Shown: positions 47,238 to 55,753, numbered from the stretch's first letter. The stretch is DNA of 64,000 nt from Hominenteromicrobium sp900549945 (GCA_902472305.1 CABRNK010000011.1:1-64000); one strand, 5' to 3'. A program made the numbers and translations. The notes: generated by a model not told the origin, from the letters alone.

Positions 47238-47504
47238 CTACAGCGCGCTTTCCTCCGCGTCGTCCGCCGCCCGGCCGCCGAAGCGGTTCGAAACGGTTTC
47301 CGGCTGCAAGGCCGAAAGCACCACGTGGTCGCTGTCCATGATAAGCACCGTGCGCGTCTTGCGGCCGCAGGTCGCGTCGATCAGCGCGCCGCGCTCCCTC
47401 GAATCCTGCACGATCCGCTTGATCGGCGCCGATTCCGGGCCGACAATCGCGATCACGCGCTCGGCAGACACCATGTTGCCGAAGCCTATATTGACAAGCT
47501 GCAT
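47238..47504 (-). CDS. remA: RemA-family regulator (DUF370)
   Basis: An 88-residue member of the DUF370 family; Bacillus RemA activates matrix genes and forms DNA-wrapping rings. The family core NIGFGNMVSAERVIAIVGPES is intact, along with LIDATCGRKTRTVL. It lies between yicC and gmk. Its target genes in this organism are unknown. Confidence 0.92.
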   Translation of the reverse strand: MQLVNIGFGNMVSAERVIAIVGPESAPIKRIVQDSRERGALIDATCGRKTRTVLIMDSDHVVLSALQPETVSNRFGGRAADDAEESAL

Positions 47505-47525
47505 GACTTTACAGCTCCTTCCGGT

Positions 47526-48413
47526 TTACTCGATGTTCTGAATCTGCTCGCGGATTTTCTCGATCTCCGCCTTGATGTCAACGACCATGTAGGCGATCTG
47601 CGAATCGCTCGCCTTCGAGCCGATCGTGTTCGTCTCGCGGTTCATCTCCTGCACGAGAAAGTCCATCTTGCGCCCGGAGGGTTCCTCGGCGCCGAGCAGC
47701 GACTTGAGCTGCTCGAAATGGCTCCTCAGGCGCACCGTTTCCTCGGCGACGGCCACCTTATCGGCGAAAATCGCGGCTTCGGTCAAAATGCGCTGCTCGT
47801 CGATCGCTGTGTCGCTCAATACCTCGCGCAGCTTCATTTCCAGCCGCTCGCGGTACGCTTTCACCGTTTCCGGCGAGCGCGCCTCGATCTTCCCGACCAG
47901 CTCGAGGATCACGGCGGCGCGGGCCATCACGTCCTCATAGAGGCGGCTGCCCTCGGTCTCGCGCATCGCGATGAACGCGTCCACGGCCTTTTCCGCCACC
48001 GGCTGAACCGCCGCCCAGATGGCCTCCTCATCCTCGGGCGCCTTGTGCACCGAGAAAATATCGGAGTAGCGGGACAGCGAATTGACCGTGACCGTATCGG
48101 GCAGCTTGTAGCGCTCGGTGATCTCCCGCAGCGCGGCGATATAGCCGGCGGCGAGCGAATGATTCACGCTGACGACCACATCGGCGTCCTCCAGCGTTTC
48201 GATGCTGAGGAACAGGTCGATCTTACCGCGCGCAACGCGGCTCTGCACGTAGCTTTTCAGCTTATCCTCGAGAAAGCCGTAGCCGCGCGTCACGCGGGGC
48301 GAAAACTCGAAATATTTGTGGTTGACCGATTTCAGCTCCACCGTAATGCGCCTGCCGCCGACGGTTTCCTCGCAGCGGCCGTATCCGGTCATACTCTTCA
48401 CCATTTGGATCAT
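47526..48413 (-). CDS. yicC: YicC family endoribonuclease-like protein
   Basis: A 295-residue protein starting MIQMVKSMTGYGRCEE at ATG 48413, with AAGGAAAAG just upstream. The family motif SMTGYGR and the C-terminal QEMNRETNTIGSKA and IEKIREQIQNIE blocks are diagnostic. YicC proteins are associated with RNA turnover. It heads the long operon to thiN. Confidence 0.92.
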   Translation of the reverse strand: MIQMVKSMTGYGRCEETVGGRRITVELKSVNHKYFEFSPRVTRGYGFLEDKLKSYVQSRVARGKIDLFLSIETLEDADVVVSVNHSLAAGYIAALREITERYKLPDTVTVNSLSRYSDIFSVHKAPEDEEAIWAAVQPVAEKAVDAFIAMRETEGSRLYEDVMARAAVILELVGKIEARSPETVKAYRERLEMKLREVLSDTAIDEQRILTEAAIFADKVAVAEETVRLRSHFEQLKSLLGAEEPSGRKMDFLVQEMNRETNTIGSKASDSQIAYMVVDIKAEIEKIREQIQNIE

Positions 48414-48489
48414 CTCTTTTCCTTGCATTATTTCGCCGGGCGCATACCGCAAAAGGACACACGAACCGACTATAATCCATTATCAAGTT

Positions 48490-48518
48490 ATTTTACCATT
48501 TTGATGCGGAAAATGCAA
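48490..48518 (-). promoter_or_regulatory. Sigma-A promoter of the yicC operon
   Basis: TTGCAT, 17-base spacer, TAAAAT on the minus strand, about 75 bases before yicC. It could drive a 12.8-kb transcript ending at the thiN terminator. Confidence 0.7.
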
Positions 48519-48551
48519 CCTGTACGGGCAGAAATTCGGAATTTTCTGCAT

Positions 48552-48588
48552 GAAAAGGGGCCGCAGGGATACCTCATCCCCACGGCCC
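48552..48588 (-). terminator. Terminator of the scpA-rluB operon
   Basis: GGGCCG...GGGAT and ATCCC...CGGCCC arms and TTTTC on the minus strand after the GNAT-like gene. Confidence 0.7.
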
Positions 48589-48593
48589 TGCCC

Positions 48594-48986
48594 TTACGTG
48601 TAGTGCACGATCGCTTCCATCGGCGCTTCGGCGTACTGCTCGAGCGCCTCGAAGCCGCGCAGCCGGAAAAAATCGTAGAAATCCGGAAACGCGGTGCGAA
48701 TGCGCCGCGCGCCGTGTACCTCGCCGAACGACGCGGCGGCGCGCAGCAGCGTGTCGAGCACGAACACGGTCTCTGCATCCGGCTTTTCGGCGGCAAAATC
48801 GGTGCGCCCGCCCACGGAAAAGCCGTAGACGACGAGCGCGTCCGCCTGAAGTCCGGCTGCAACATAGCCGAGCTCGTCCGCGCTGTCCGTCATCACGAGC
48901 ACGCGCGCCTCAGCGCCGGCGCCCGCTGTTGCGCGGAGAATTGCCTTTTCCCGGTCTTTTTCCTCCATCGGCACGATTTGCAGCAT
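48594..48986 (-). CDS. GNAT-like acetyltransferase
   Basis: A 130-residue protein resembling GNAT N-acetyltransferases by pattern: MLQIVPMEEKD at the start and DFYDFFRLRGFEAL near the end (the usual FYxxxGF motif). The acetyl-CoA loop is not clear, so the family is tentative. The ATG at 48986 has AAAAGGAA upstream. It overlaps the 3' end of rluB by 77 bases. Confidence 0.6.
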   Translation of the reverse strand: MLQIVPMEEKDREKAILRATAGAGAEARVLVMTDSADELGYVAAGLQADALVVYGFSVGGRTDFAAEKPDAETVFVLDTLLRAAASFGEVHGARRIRTAFPDFYDFFRLRGFEALEQYAEAPMEAIVHYT

Positions 48987-49746
48987 TTCCTTTTCCCTCC
49001 GTTCTCTGCGGCTGACCGCCTTTTTTCTGCGCCGCGGCGCGCAGGCGGCGCACCTCGTCCGGCGTGAGCTCGCGGAAGCGGCCCTGCGGCAGCATGCCGA
49101 GCTTGACCGCGCCGACCGCCGTGCGCTTGAGCCGCGCGACCTCGAGCCCCACCGCCTCGCACATATTGCGGATCTGCCGGTTGCGGCCCTCATGGAGCAC
49201 AAATTCGAGCACGACGCGCCCCGGCTGCTGCTCGAGCACGCGGATCGTAGCCGGCGCGGTCATCCGCCCGTCGATCTCCACGCCGACGGAAAGGCGCGTG
49301 AGCTGCGCCTCCGTCACGCCCGGGCGCACCGTGACGCGGTACACCTTCGGCACGTGCGTCGAGGGGTGCGCGATCAGGTTTGCAAACGCGCCGTCATTCG
49401 TCATCAGGAGCAGCCCCTCCGAATCTTTGTCGAGCCGCCCGACCGGGAACACGCGCGTATCAAGCTCTTCGACAAGCTCGCTGACGCACTTTCTGCCGCG
49501 GTCGTCAGCCATCGCGGTCAAATAGCCGCGCGGCTTGTGCAGCATGATGTAGAGCTTTTCCTCCACGGGACGCACGGGCTCGCCGTCCACCGTGACGCGG
49601 TCCTTTTTGATATCCACCTTGTCGCCGATCGACGCGCGGACGCCGTTGACCGCAACGCGCCCCGATTCGATCATCGCCTCCGCCTTCCGGCGCGACGCAA
49701 CGCCGCAGTCCGCGAGCATCTTTTGCAGTCTCGTATCTTTTGCCAT
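48910..49746 (-). CDS. rluB: Pseudouridine synthase, RluB/RsuA family
   Basis: A 278-residue rRNA-modifying enzyme: an N-terminal S4 RNA-binding domain (RLQKMLADCGVASRRKAE) and a catalytic domain with Asp in GRLDKDSEGLLL near 112. The Lys/Arg/Gly-rich tail of about 45 residues is not part of the fold. Target is probably 23S rRNA. It follows the dac gene in the scp operon. Confidence 0.92.
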   Translation of the reverse strand: MAKDTRLQKMLADCGVASRRKAEAMIESGRVAVNGVRASIGDKVDIKKDRVTVDGEPVRPVEEKLYIMLHKPRGYLTAMADDRGRKCVSELVEELDTRVFPVGRLDKDSEGLLLMTNDGAFANLIAHPSTHVPKVYRVTVRPGVTEAQLTRLSVGVEIDGRMTAPATIRVLEQQPGRVVLEFVLHEGRNRQIRNMCEAVGLEVARLKRTAVGAVKLGMLPQGRFRELTPDEVRRLRAAAQKKGGQPQRTEGKGNAANRADGGKRPGKGNSPRNSGRRR

Positions 49747-49825
49747 AGAATCACCAAATCCGTTTTTTATCTGCGCGCCCCGCCCTCAATAGAGAGGCCA
49801 GGCAGCGTCCTTTCCCTTATTCCCG

Positions 49826-50956
49826 TCACGCCGGGCGGCGCAGCCTATCCAGCCATTTTTGAAAGCCGCTGCGCGTATCCGCCGGCACGGCCGCCTCCGC
49901 CGAAACGATCGGGATCTGCGCCACCACGCTGCCGTTCACCCGATAGGTCACGCTGCCGAGCTGCTCGCCCGCCTCAAGCGGCGCATAGACGAACCGCGGC
50001 AGCGAAACCGAAGCCGTGACCGCCGCATCCCGGTGCAGCGTGACAGCTGCCTCACCCTGAGCCCGGCAGAGAATTGTTTCCGCGGCGCCGCCCGCAACCG
50101 GCACCGCATACTGCGCGCCGTCCGGCACGATGGCGCGCGTTTCAAACTGAGCGAACCCGTATTCAAACAGCGCGATGTGGTCGTTCCAGTCGTCCGGCGC
50201 GTTGAGCGTGACGCAGATGAGCTGCGCGCCGTCCCGCTCCGCGGCCGAAACGAGGCACCGCCCCGCCTTTTTCGTGAAGCCCGTCTTGATGCCGGTGCAG
50301 TCCGCGTAGAGCTGCAAAAGCCGGTTGTGATTCTCATACCGCACGGTCTTTTCCGGCGACAGGAACTCCACCGTCTGCGAGGCTGCACCGACCGTATCAG
50401 CGAAATCCGCGCAGCGCATCGCCTCGGCGCCGAGCAGCGCCATATCACGCGCCGTCGTGCCGTGGCCCTCCGCGTCCAGCCCGGAGGGCGTGACGAACCG
50501 CGTGTTTTCCATGCCGATCTCGGCGGCGCGGGCGTTCATCATCTCCGCAAAGCCCTCCGCACTGCCGCCGAGGTACAGGGCGATCGCGTTCGCACCGTCG
50601 TTGCCGGAGGCCATCATCATGCCGCGCGCGATGCTGCCGAGCGTCAGCCGGTCGCCTGCCGCAAGCCCCATCGAGGACCCCTCTACCGCGACCATTTCCG
50701 CCGTGATCTCGACGACCTCACCGGCGCGGCCGCTCTCAAAGGCCAGCAGCGCCGTCATGATTTTCGTCGTGCTCGCCATCGGCAGCACTACCCCACCGTT
50801 TTTTTCATACAGCACCGCGCCGCTCAGCGGGTCGTACAGCACGGCCGCCTGCGCCGAAACGGACGGCGCTTCCGCCGCCGAAGCCGGCACTGCCGCGAAA
50901 AGCACGGTCAAAGCGGCCGCGGCCGCCAAAAAAATTTTTCTGAACAATCCCATCAC
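49826..50956 (-). CDS. D-alanyl-D-alanine carboxypeptidase (S11 PBP)
   Basis: A 376-residue penicillin-binding protein that trims pentapeptide side chains. A signal peptide ends near residue 28. Motifs are S62TTK65, S117GN119 and K224TG226. The C-terminal domain would anchor it to the membrane. Its position beside gerW and scpAB resembles the DacF-type spore cluster, so a role in spore cortex is possible. Confidence 0.93.
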   Translation of the reverse strand: MMGLFRKIFLAAAAALTVLFAAVPASAAEAPSVSAQAAVLYDPLSGAVLYEKNGGVVLPMASTTKIMTALLAFESGRAGEVVEITAEMVAVEGSSMGLAAGDRLTLGSIARGMMMASGNDGANAIALYLGGSAEGFAEMMNARAAEIGMENTRFVTPSGLDAEGHGTTARDMALLGAEAMRCADFADTVGAASQTVEFLSPEKTVRYENHNRLLQLYADCTGIKTGFTKKAGRCLVSAAERDGAQLICVTLNAPDDWNDHIALFEYGFAQFETRAIVPDGAQYAVPVAGGAAETILCRAQGEAAVTLHRDAAVTASVSLPRFVYAPLEAGEQLGSVTYRVNGSVVAQIPIVSAEAAVPADTRSGFQKWLDRLRRPA

Positions 50957-51000
50957 CTGCCACAGCCCATTTTATGGCGCCGGGCGGCGATTTATGCCGG

Positions 51001-51408
51001 TCAATACTGCGGCGGCAGAGCGGCGTCTCCGTCTCCATCATCCTTCTTGAAAAGCCCCGCCAGCTTATCGACCATATCCGGCGCGTTGGCGATGATTCGA
51101 TCCACAGACGACAGGTACGGCTCGATCTGCAAGACGCGCACATTGCCGTTCGCGATCACGAGAAACGCGATCGGGCTGATCGTGATGCCCGCGCCGCTGC
51201 CGCCCGCGAAAAGCCCCTTTTCCGGCTGTACTTTCGAGGGCAGATCGGTACCGCCGCCCGCAAAGCCGTAGCTCACGCGGGAAACCGGGATGACCGTCGT
51301 GCCGTCCGGCGTCGTGATCGGATCGCCGACGACGGTGTTGACGTCCACCATCTCCTTGATTTTGTCCATGGATGCGCCGAGAAGATTGTTGACCTTGTTT
51401 TCACTCAT
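51001..51408 (-). CDS. gerW: GerW/YtfJ sporulation protein
   Basis: A 135-residue protein of the GerW family, with GDPITTPDGTTVIPVSRVSYGFAGGG and a glycine-rich GSGAGITISPIAFLVI block. In Bacillus it is forespore-made and needed for germination. It lies after DUF2953 and before the carboxypeptidase. Confidence 0.93.
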   Translation of the reverse strand: MSENKVNNLLGASMDKIKEMVDVNTVVGDPITTPDGTTVIPVSRVSYGFAGGGTDLPSKVQPEKGLFAGGSGAGITISPIAFLVIANGNVRVLQIEPYLSSVDRIIANAPDMVDKLAGLFKKDDGDGDAALPPQY

Positions 51409-51412
51409 AGCT

Positions 51413-52057
51413 TTAACCTTTCCGCTTTGCCCCGCTTTCGGGGCCGCTGAATCTTTGATAGATCGGGAGAAGCCCGATCAGATATTGCAGGCCGTAAACC
51501 AGCAGGAATATCGGCCGGACCGAAACGTCCGCTGAAAGCTGCGCGGCCGGCGCCTTTATCCTGTAATCGAGGTCGACCGTCACGCGGCGGCGCCTGCACT
51601 TCGCCAGCGCAAAAAGTGCCTCTGCCGCCGGGTACACCACAGCGCAGGCCTGCCCGTACAGGATGGCCGAAGCCGCGGCGTCCTCGCCGCCGGCCAGCAC
51701 GTAGAGGTCGAAATCGCGCACGCGCAGCCGCCGGATGATCTTCACGGCGGACGTACCCGTCAGCCGCAGGAAATCGCCCGCAAGGCGCAGAAGCCCCGAA
51801 AGGCCCTCGGCCTCGCGAAAGCGCGCGAGCTTTTCGCGCAGGGGATTTTTCTTCGGCGCGGGCGGCTTGCTTTCTCCGGCAGGCGGCGCCTTTTCCGGCT
51901 TCGGCTTTTCAGGCTCCGGCAGCAGCGTGCGCCGCAGGAACAGCCAGCGCACCGTGAGCTCTACCGTTTCCCGGTAGCGCACACCGGCGTGCACGGGAAC
52001 CAAAAGAAACAGAAAAACAGCCGCCAGAAGCCCGAGCAGAATCCACAGAACGATCAT
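51413..52057 (-). CDS. DUF2953 membrane protein
   Basis: A 214-residue protein with an N-terminal membrane helix (LWILLGLLAAVFLFLLV), a proline/lysine-rich segment and a domain conserved beside GerW. Function unknown; a sporulation role is likely from its constant neighbours. It overlaps scpB by four bases. Confidence 0.88.
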   Translation of the reverse strand: MIVLWILLGLLAAVFLFLLVPVHAGVRYRETVELTVRWLFLRRTLLPEPEKPKPEKAPPAGESKPPAPKKNPLREKLARFREAEGLSGLLRLAGDFLRLTGTSAVKIIRRLRVRDFDLYVLAGGEDAAASAILYGQACAVVYPAAEALFALAKCRRRRVTVDLDYRIKAPAAQLSADVSVRPIFLLVYGLQYLIGLLPIYQRFSGPESGAKRKG

Positions 52058-52629
52058 GCGCCCGCACCGCCGTCCGCAGGCGGCTCTGCATCGGCCGCCT
52101 CCGCCCCTTCGCTCTTCGGCAGCGGCGGCAGATCCGCCACAGAGCGGATGTTCATGCAGCGCAGGAACGCGTCCGTCGTGCCGTACAGGAGCGGCCGCCC
52201 CGGCAGCTCCAGCCGGCCGCGCTCCTCGATGAGCCCCTTGAGCGTCAGGCTGCCGATGACGCCGGAGCAGTCCACGCCGCGGACCTGCTCGACAAACGCC
52301 TTCGTAACCGGCTGGTTGTACGCGATGACCGCGAGCACCTCCATCGCCGCCTGTGAAAGCGGCGCGTTGCGGCGCAGGTCCAGCGCGGCGCGCACCGGCT
52401 CGATGAATGCCGGGTTCGTCGCAAGCTGCAGGTCGTTTTCGAGCACCAGCAGGTGGATGCCGCTGTGCGGGGTGTTGAATTTTTCACACAGAAGCTCGGT
52501 GATTTCGCGGATCTCCGCTTCCCCCACGCCGAGCGCCGCCGCGATCTTATCCGCGCCGATCGGCTCGCCGCATGCAAAGAGGACGGCCTCCACCGCGCCG
52601 AGCAATTCTTCCTTTTTCAGATCATTCAC
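52054..52629 (-). CDS. scpB: Segregation and condensation protein B
   Basis: A 191-residue winged-helix partner of SMC. The core ALSQAAMEVLAVIAYNQPVTKAFVEQ-type sequence (LAVIAYNQPVT near 96) is intact, with VRGVDCSGVI. A short acidic/proline tail follows. It overlaps scpA by eight bases. Confidence 0.95.
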   Translation of the reverse strand: MNDLKKEELLGAVEAVLFACGEPIGADKIAAALGVGEAEIREITELLCEKFNTPHSGIHLLVLENDLQLATNPAFIEPVRAALDLRRNAPLSQAAMEVLAVIAYNQPVTKAFVEQVRGVDCSGVIGSLTLKGLIEERGRLELPGRPLLYGTTDAFLRCMNIRSVADLPPLPKSEGAEAADAEPPADGGAGA

Positions 52630-53329
52630 CCCCGTTGATCAGCCTGATTTCGCAGTCGTCCCCGTCGCCCTCCACACGCAGCCGCCTGCCCTTGACGAGC
52701 TCCAGAACCGCGAGAAACGCGGCGACGCGCTCCGAAGCGCCGTGCTTGTCCGCAAACAGTGTGCGAAACGGCACGCGCCCGCGCTTCCACAAACGCCGCA
52801 GCACGGAAACGATCTGCGACGCGACGGACACGACCGGCCTTGCGACGATGCCGGAAAACGCCTCGGCAGCAGGCGGCACATTCTGCCGCCTGCGCCCCAT
52901 CGCCGAGAGATAGGCGGCGAGCATTTCCTCGGGCGCGTGGCGCCGCTTGTAGGCGTAGTCGGCCGGTATTTTCGACTGCGGGCGCACGAGCCTGTCAAAC
53001 GACAGCATGCCCCGCAGCTTTTCGGCCGTTTCCCGGCACTGCTTGTATTCGAGGAGCTGGCCGGTCAGCTCACGGCGCAGTACTTCCTCTTCCTCGCGCT
53101 TCGGCAGCAGCGAAACGCTCTTGATGTGCACGAGCCGCGCCGCCATTTCGAGGAATTCGCTCGCGACATCCAGATTTTCCGCCTGCATGCGCTCGATCTG
53201 CTCCATATACTGCTCGAGCAGCAAAGCGATCGGAATATCGTAAATATTGAGCTTGTTTTTTGCAATCAGCGTGAGGAGCAGGTCGAGCGGCCCCTCGAAC
53301 ACCTCGAGCTTATAGGAAAGTGTTTCCAT
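52622..53329 (-). CDS. scpA: Segregation and condensation protein A
   Basis: A 235-residue kleisin linking the SMC heads. The N-terminus EVFEGPLDLLLTLIAKNKLNIYDIPI-like region is diagnostic. The start is ATG 53329 (GAGGG upstream) rather than the ATG five codons earlier. Followed by scpB. Confidence 0.95.
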   Translation of the reverse strand: METLSYKLEVFEGPLDLLLTLIAKNKLNIYDIPIALLLEQYMEQIERMQAENLDVASEFLEMAARLVHIKSVSLLPKREEEEVLRRELTGQLLEYKQCRETAEKLRGMLSFDRLVRPQSKIPADYAYKRRHAPEEMLAAYLSAMGRRRQNVPPAAEAFSGIVARPVVSVASQIVSVLRRLWKRGRVPFRTLFADKHGASERVAAFLAVLELVKGRRLRVEGDGDDCEIRLINGGE

Positions 53330-53350
53330 TTTTCCCTCTGCCATACGCGC

Positions 53351-54058
53351 TTATGCCACGCCGAACAGCTGGAACGGCAGCCGCGCCAACCAGAGCACGC
53401 CGCTGTACACAGCGTTTTCCGCCATGCCGATCGGCCCGGAAAGCATGCCGGAAACGAGCAGAACCATGCCGACCATCGAGAGCATGCTTTGATACTGGTA
53501 GAATTTGAAGCGCGCGCGGTCGCTTAAAAAGCTCGCGAGGATCTTTGAGCCGTCGAGCGGCGGAATCGGTACGAGGTTGAATACCGCGAGCACGGTGTTG
53601 ATCATCGCATAGTAGTTGAAAAAGATCAGGATGTAGTGGACCACCGCATTATACGGCGCGAAAATGCCGATGGCATAGAAGATCAGCGCGCCGGCATACG
53701 CCGCGATCAGGTTTGCCGCAGGGCCGGCCAGCGCCGTCAGCGCCATGCCGGTGCGCTCGTTTTTAAAGTAGCGGCTGTCCACCGGAACGGGCCGCGCCCA
53801 ACCGAAGCCGAAGAGCAGCAGAAACACCGCGCCGAGCGGGTCGATGCTCGCAAGCGGGTTGAAGGTCAGCCGGCCCGAAAGCCGTGCCGTGGGATCGCCG
53901 AGCTTGTTTGCCGCCCATCCGTGCGCAAATTCATGGAACGGCAGCACGAGAAAAATAATGACGAGCGTCGCGAGAATCTGCATCAGCACGCCGACGGGAT
54001 CGACGCTGCCGCCGCGCAGCAGGCTCATAATCGAATTAAAAAGCATAATCAGGACCAT
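53351..54058 (-). CDS. Site-2 protease family protein (YwhC-like)
   Basis: A 235-residue membrane metalloprotease of the M50 YwhC group, with HEFAHGWAA near residue 43 and NLVPIPPLDGSKI near 167. Its substrates are unknown. It starts the scpA operon and has an ATG at 54058 (a second ATG at 54046). It is a different subfamily from the M50 gene near 31 kb. Confidence 0.92.
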   Translation of the reverse strand: MVLIMLFNSIMSLLRGGSVDPVGVLMQILATLVIIFLVLPFHEFAHGWAANKLGDPTARLSGRLTFNPLASIDPLGAVFLLLFGFGWARPVPVDSRYFKNERTGMALTALAGPAANLIAAYAGALIFYAIGIFAPYNAVVHYILIFFNYYAMINTVLAVFNLVPIPPLDGSKILASFLSDRARFKFYQYQSMLSMVGMVLLVSGMLSGPIGMAENAVYSGVLWLARLPFQLFGVA

Positions 54059-54205
54059 CGCTTCCGCCGTGCGAAAGCATTCCTTTCCTTAAATTTATAA
54101 TTTTATAGCAGGCGCCGCACATGCCGCGCTCACCCGCCGCTTCCGGCACAGCGTGCGCGGCAGCAAGGCTGTTTCCACAAAGATACTTTTCTTCGGATAC
54201 CATGA
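54059..54205. other. Long leader of the scp operon
   Basis: About 140 bases transcribed before the M50 start. It is GC-rich and contains partial palindromes (GCGCGGCA-type) but no known riboswitch and no coding frame. Confidence 0.4.
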
Positions 54206-54234
54206 ATTATAAAGCATATGCGCAAAAAAAACAA
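54206..54234 (-). promoter_or_regulatory. Sigma-A promoter of the scp operon
   Basis: TTGTTT, 17-base spacer, TATAAT on the minus strand, divergent from the rpmB promoter 40 bases away. Confidence 0.7.
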
Positions 54235-54273
54235 TTCCCTTTTAAAAAACAATTGAGAAACCAAAAATAAACC

Positions 54274-54302
54274 TTGCAATTTCCGATCGTTTCTGCTACA
54301 AT
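54274..54302 (+). promoter_or_regulatory. Sigma-A promoter of rpmB
   Basis: TTGCAA, 17-base spacer, TACAAT on the plus strand, about 47 bases before rpmB. Confidence 0.78.
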
Positions 54303-54348
54303 ACGTATGTTGCAATGAAGATTTGGCACTTTAAGGAGGTGCAGACAG

Positions 54349-54537
54349 ATGGCTAAATGTGAAATTTGCGGAAAGGACGTATCCTTCGGCATTCAGGTTT
54401 CCCACTCCCACAGACGCTCCAACAGAACGTGGAAACCGAATATCAGACGAGTAAAGGCACTTGTTAACGGTACACCGAAGCGTGTATACGCCTGCACCCG
54501 CTGCTTGCGTTCCGGCAAGGTTACAAGAGCAATCTAA
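54349..54537 (+). CDS. rpmB: 50S ribosomal protein L28
   Basis: A 62-residue ribosomal protein, with MAKCEICGKDV, VSHSHRRSNRTWKPNI and the CTRCLRSGKV zinc-type cysteines. Four Cys (two CxxC pairs) suggest the zinc-binding form. AAGGAGG precedes the ATG. In Bacillus rpmB lies next to spoVM; here it is 19 kb away. Confidence 0.97.
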   Translation: MAKCEICGKDVSFGIQVSHSHRRSNRTWKPNIRRVKALVNGTPKRVYACTRCLRSGKVTRAI

Positions 54538-54552
54538 AGCTGACCTTAAAAG

Positions 54553-54588
54553 ATGAGCACCGAGCGATCGGTGCTCATTTGTTTTTTC
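54553..54588 (+). terminator. Terminator of rpmB
   Basis: ATGAGCACCGA and TCGGTGCTCAT arms and a TTTGTTTTTT run. It overlaps the end of the convergent CBS gene. Confidence 0.9.
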
Positions 54589-55285
54589 AGTCGTCCTTCA
54601 TAACGTCGTAGGGCGTCAGCATGCCGAGCAGCGGCTCCTCCCGGCTCCCTGTCTCCGTGATGAAGATCACCGAAAGGCGCTTGTTTTTGCCGCGGATCTT
54701 CTCGAACATCCGGCGCGTTTCGAGCATTGTGGTGTGCCGGTCCACAAAGGCGTAGTTTTCGATGTGCCGGTCGACGGGCAGCATGCGCCCGAGCTCGCGG
54801 ATCGTCGTTTCCGGCGTGATGCGCAGCGCCGGCTCGAGCAGGATGCAGGAAAAAATCGTGGAAACGCTGAACACGCCGACAAACCGCTTCTTATCTATGA
54901 TCGGGATATGTGAAAAGCCGTTTTTATCCATCCGCTCCATCAGCTTTAAAAGGCGGTCGGAGAGACCAGCGCAGACGATGCGCTGGCCAGCCGTCGCATA
55001 ATCGAGCGCGAGCGGCGGGCGGCGGACGTACTCGAGCGTCGATTTCAGCGATTCGAGCACCGGCTCGCTCGGCTCGACAATTGGCACGCCGCCGAGATTT
55101 GCACTGTGCGTCATCAAATTGCGGATCTCCCTGCACAGATTCAGGGATTCGCGCACGGGTGCGCTCTCATAATGGTTGATATACTCGAAAATAACGCTCG
55201 AATAGTGCCGCTTTACGCCGCTGAATTTCTCCTCCAGCGCATCCTCAAGCTGCTTATATAAGTCGATAAATTCTTCGCTGCGCAC
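54587..55285 (-). CDS. CBS-pair protein with HEPN-like N-terminal domain
   Basis: A 232-residue protein. The C-terminal half is two CBS motifs (GFSHIPIIDKKRFVGVFS and RLSVIFITETG...LGMLTPYDVM), which bind adenine nucleotides. The first 90 residues are helical and contain CREIRNLMTHSAN, an RNxxxH/Rx4H motif like that of HEPN ribonucleases. The function is unknown. It starts at a GTG with AAAGGGG upstream and is the only gene of its unit. Confidence 0.75.
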   Translation of the reverse strand: MRSEEFIDLYKQLEDALEEKFSGVKRHYSSVIFEYINHYESAPVRESLNLCREIRNLMTHSANLGGVPIVEPSEPVLESLKSTLEYVRRPPLALDYATAGQRIVCAGLSDRLLKLMERMDKNGFSHIPIIDKKRFVGVFSVSTIFSCILLEPALRITPETTIRELGRMLPVDRHIENYAFVDRHTTMLETRRMFEKIRGKNKRLSVIFITETGSREEPLLGMLTPYDVMKDD

Positions 55286-55315
55286 ACTGCATCCCCCTTT
55301 TCGGATTCTGTTTTC

Positions 55316-55344
55316 AGCATAACACAGACCGGCCGCAGAAGCAA
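55316..55344 (-). promoter_or_regulatory. Promoter of the CBS gene
   Basis: TTGCTT, 17-base spacer, TATGCT on the minus strand, 30 bases before the start codon. Confidence 0.65.
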
Positions 55345-55584
55345 GAAACAGAATGTTAAATATATTCCCCGCGCAGCACCTGCCCGAATCGCTCCGGCAA
55401 ACGCCGCCCTACGCCCCTATTCGGGCCGCATCTGTAAAGCTGTTTTGCTTTTCAGAACTCCTGTACACAGGGATTCCTTTTGTAAAAACCGCTGTCACTG
55501 TAAAGGCGAATCGCTTTCCGGAGGGTCGTTTTTGATGCTTATCTTTTATGCTGTATATAAGCATGTCAATGCGCGGAAACAAAG
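55345..55584. other. Gap with no recognisable gene
   Basis: About 240 bases between the CBS gene and the tRNA-Thr terminator. No frame has a convincing family match or ribosome-binding site and no obvious RNA was seen. Confidence 0.5.
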
Positions 55585-55627
55585 AAAAACCCAACATCCA
55601 ACCTTATCGGTTGAATACTGGGTTTTT
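55585..55627 (-). terminator. Terminator of tRNA-Thr
   Basis: AAAAACCCA and TGGGTTTTT outer arms with an inner TTCAACC/GGTTGGA stem on the minus strand, starting where the CCA ends. Confidence 0.85.
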
Positions 55628-55701
55628 GGAGCTGATGGTCAGAATCGAACTGACAACCTGTTCATTACGAGTGAACTGCTCTGCCATTGAGCCACATCAG
55701 C
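55627..55701 (-). tRNA. tRNA-Thr (CGT)
   Basis: A 75-base cloverleaf with acceptor GCTGATG pairing with CATCAGC. The anticodon stem-loop GTTCA-CTCGTAA-TGAAC gives anticodon CGT (Thr, ACG codon), and CCA is encoded. It has its own consensus promoter and terminator. Confidence 0.96.
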
Positions 55702-55724
55702 ACATTGCGTTTGCAACGTCATTT

Positions 55725-55753
55725 ATTATACATAAAAGCATGACGGAAGTCAA
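55725..55753 (-). promoter_or_regulatory. Consensus promoter of tRNA-Thr
   Basis: TTGACT, 17-base spacer, TATAAT on the minus strand, about 20 bases before the tRNA. Confidence 0.85.

Noticed and set aside
55345..55584. Small open frames between the CBS gene and tRNA-Thr
   Set aside because: They have no ribosome-binding site, no family resemblance and one runs into the tRNA terminator.
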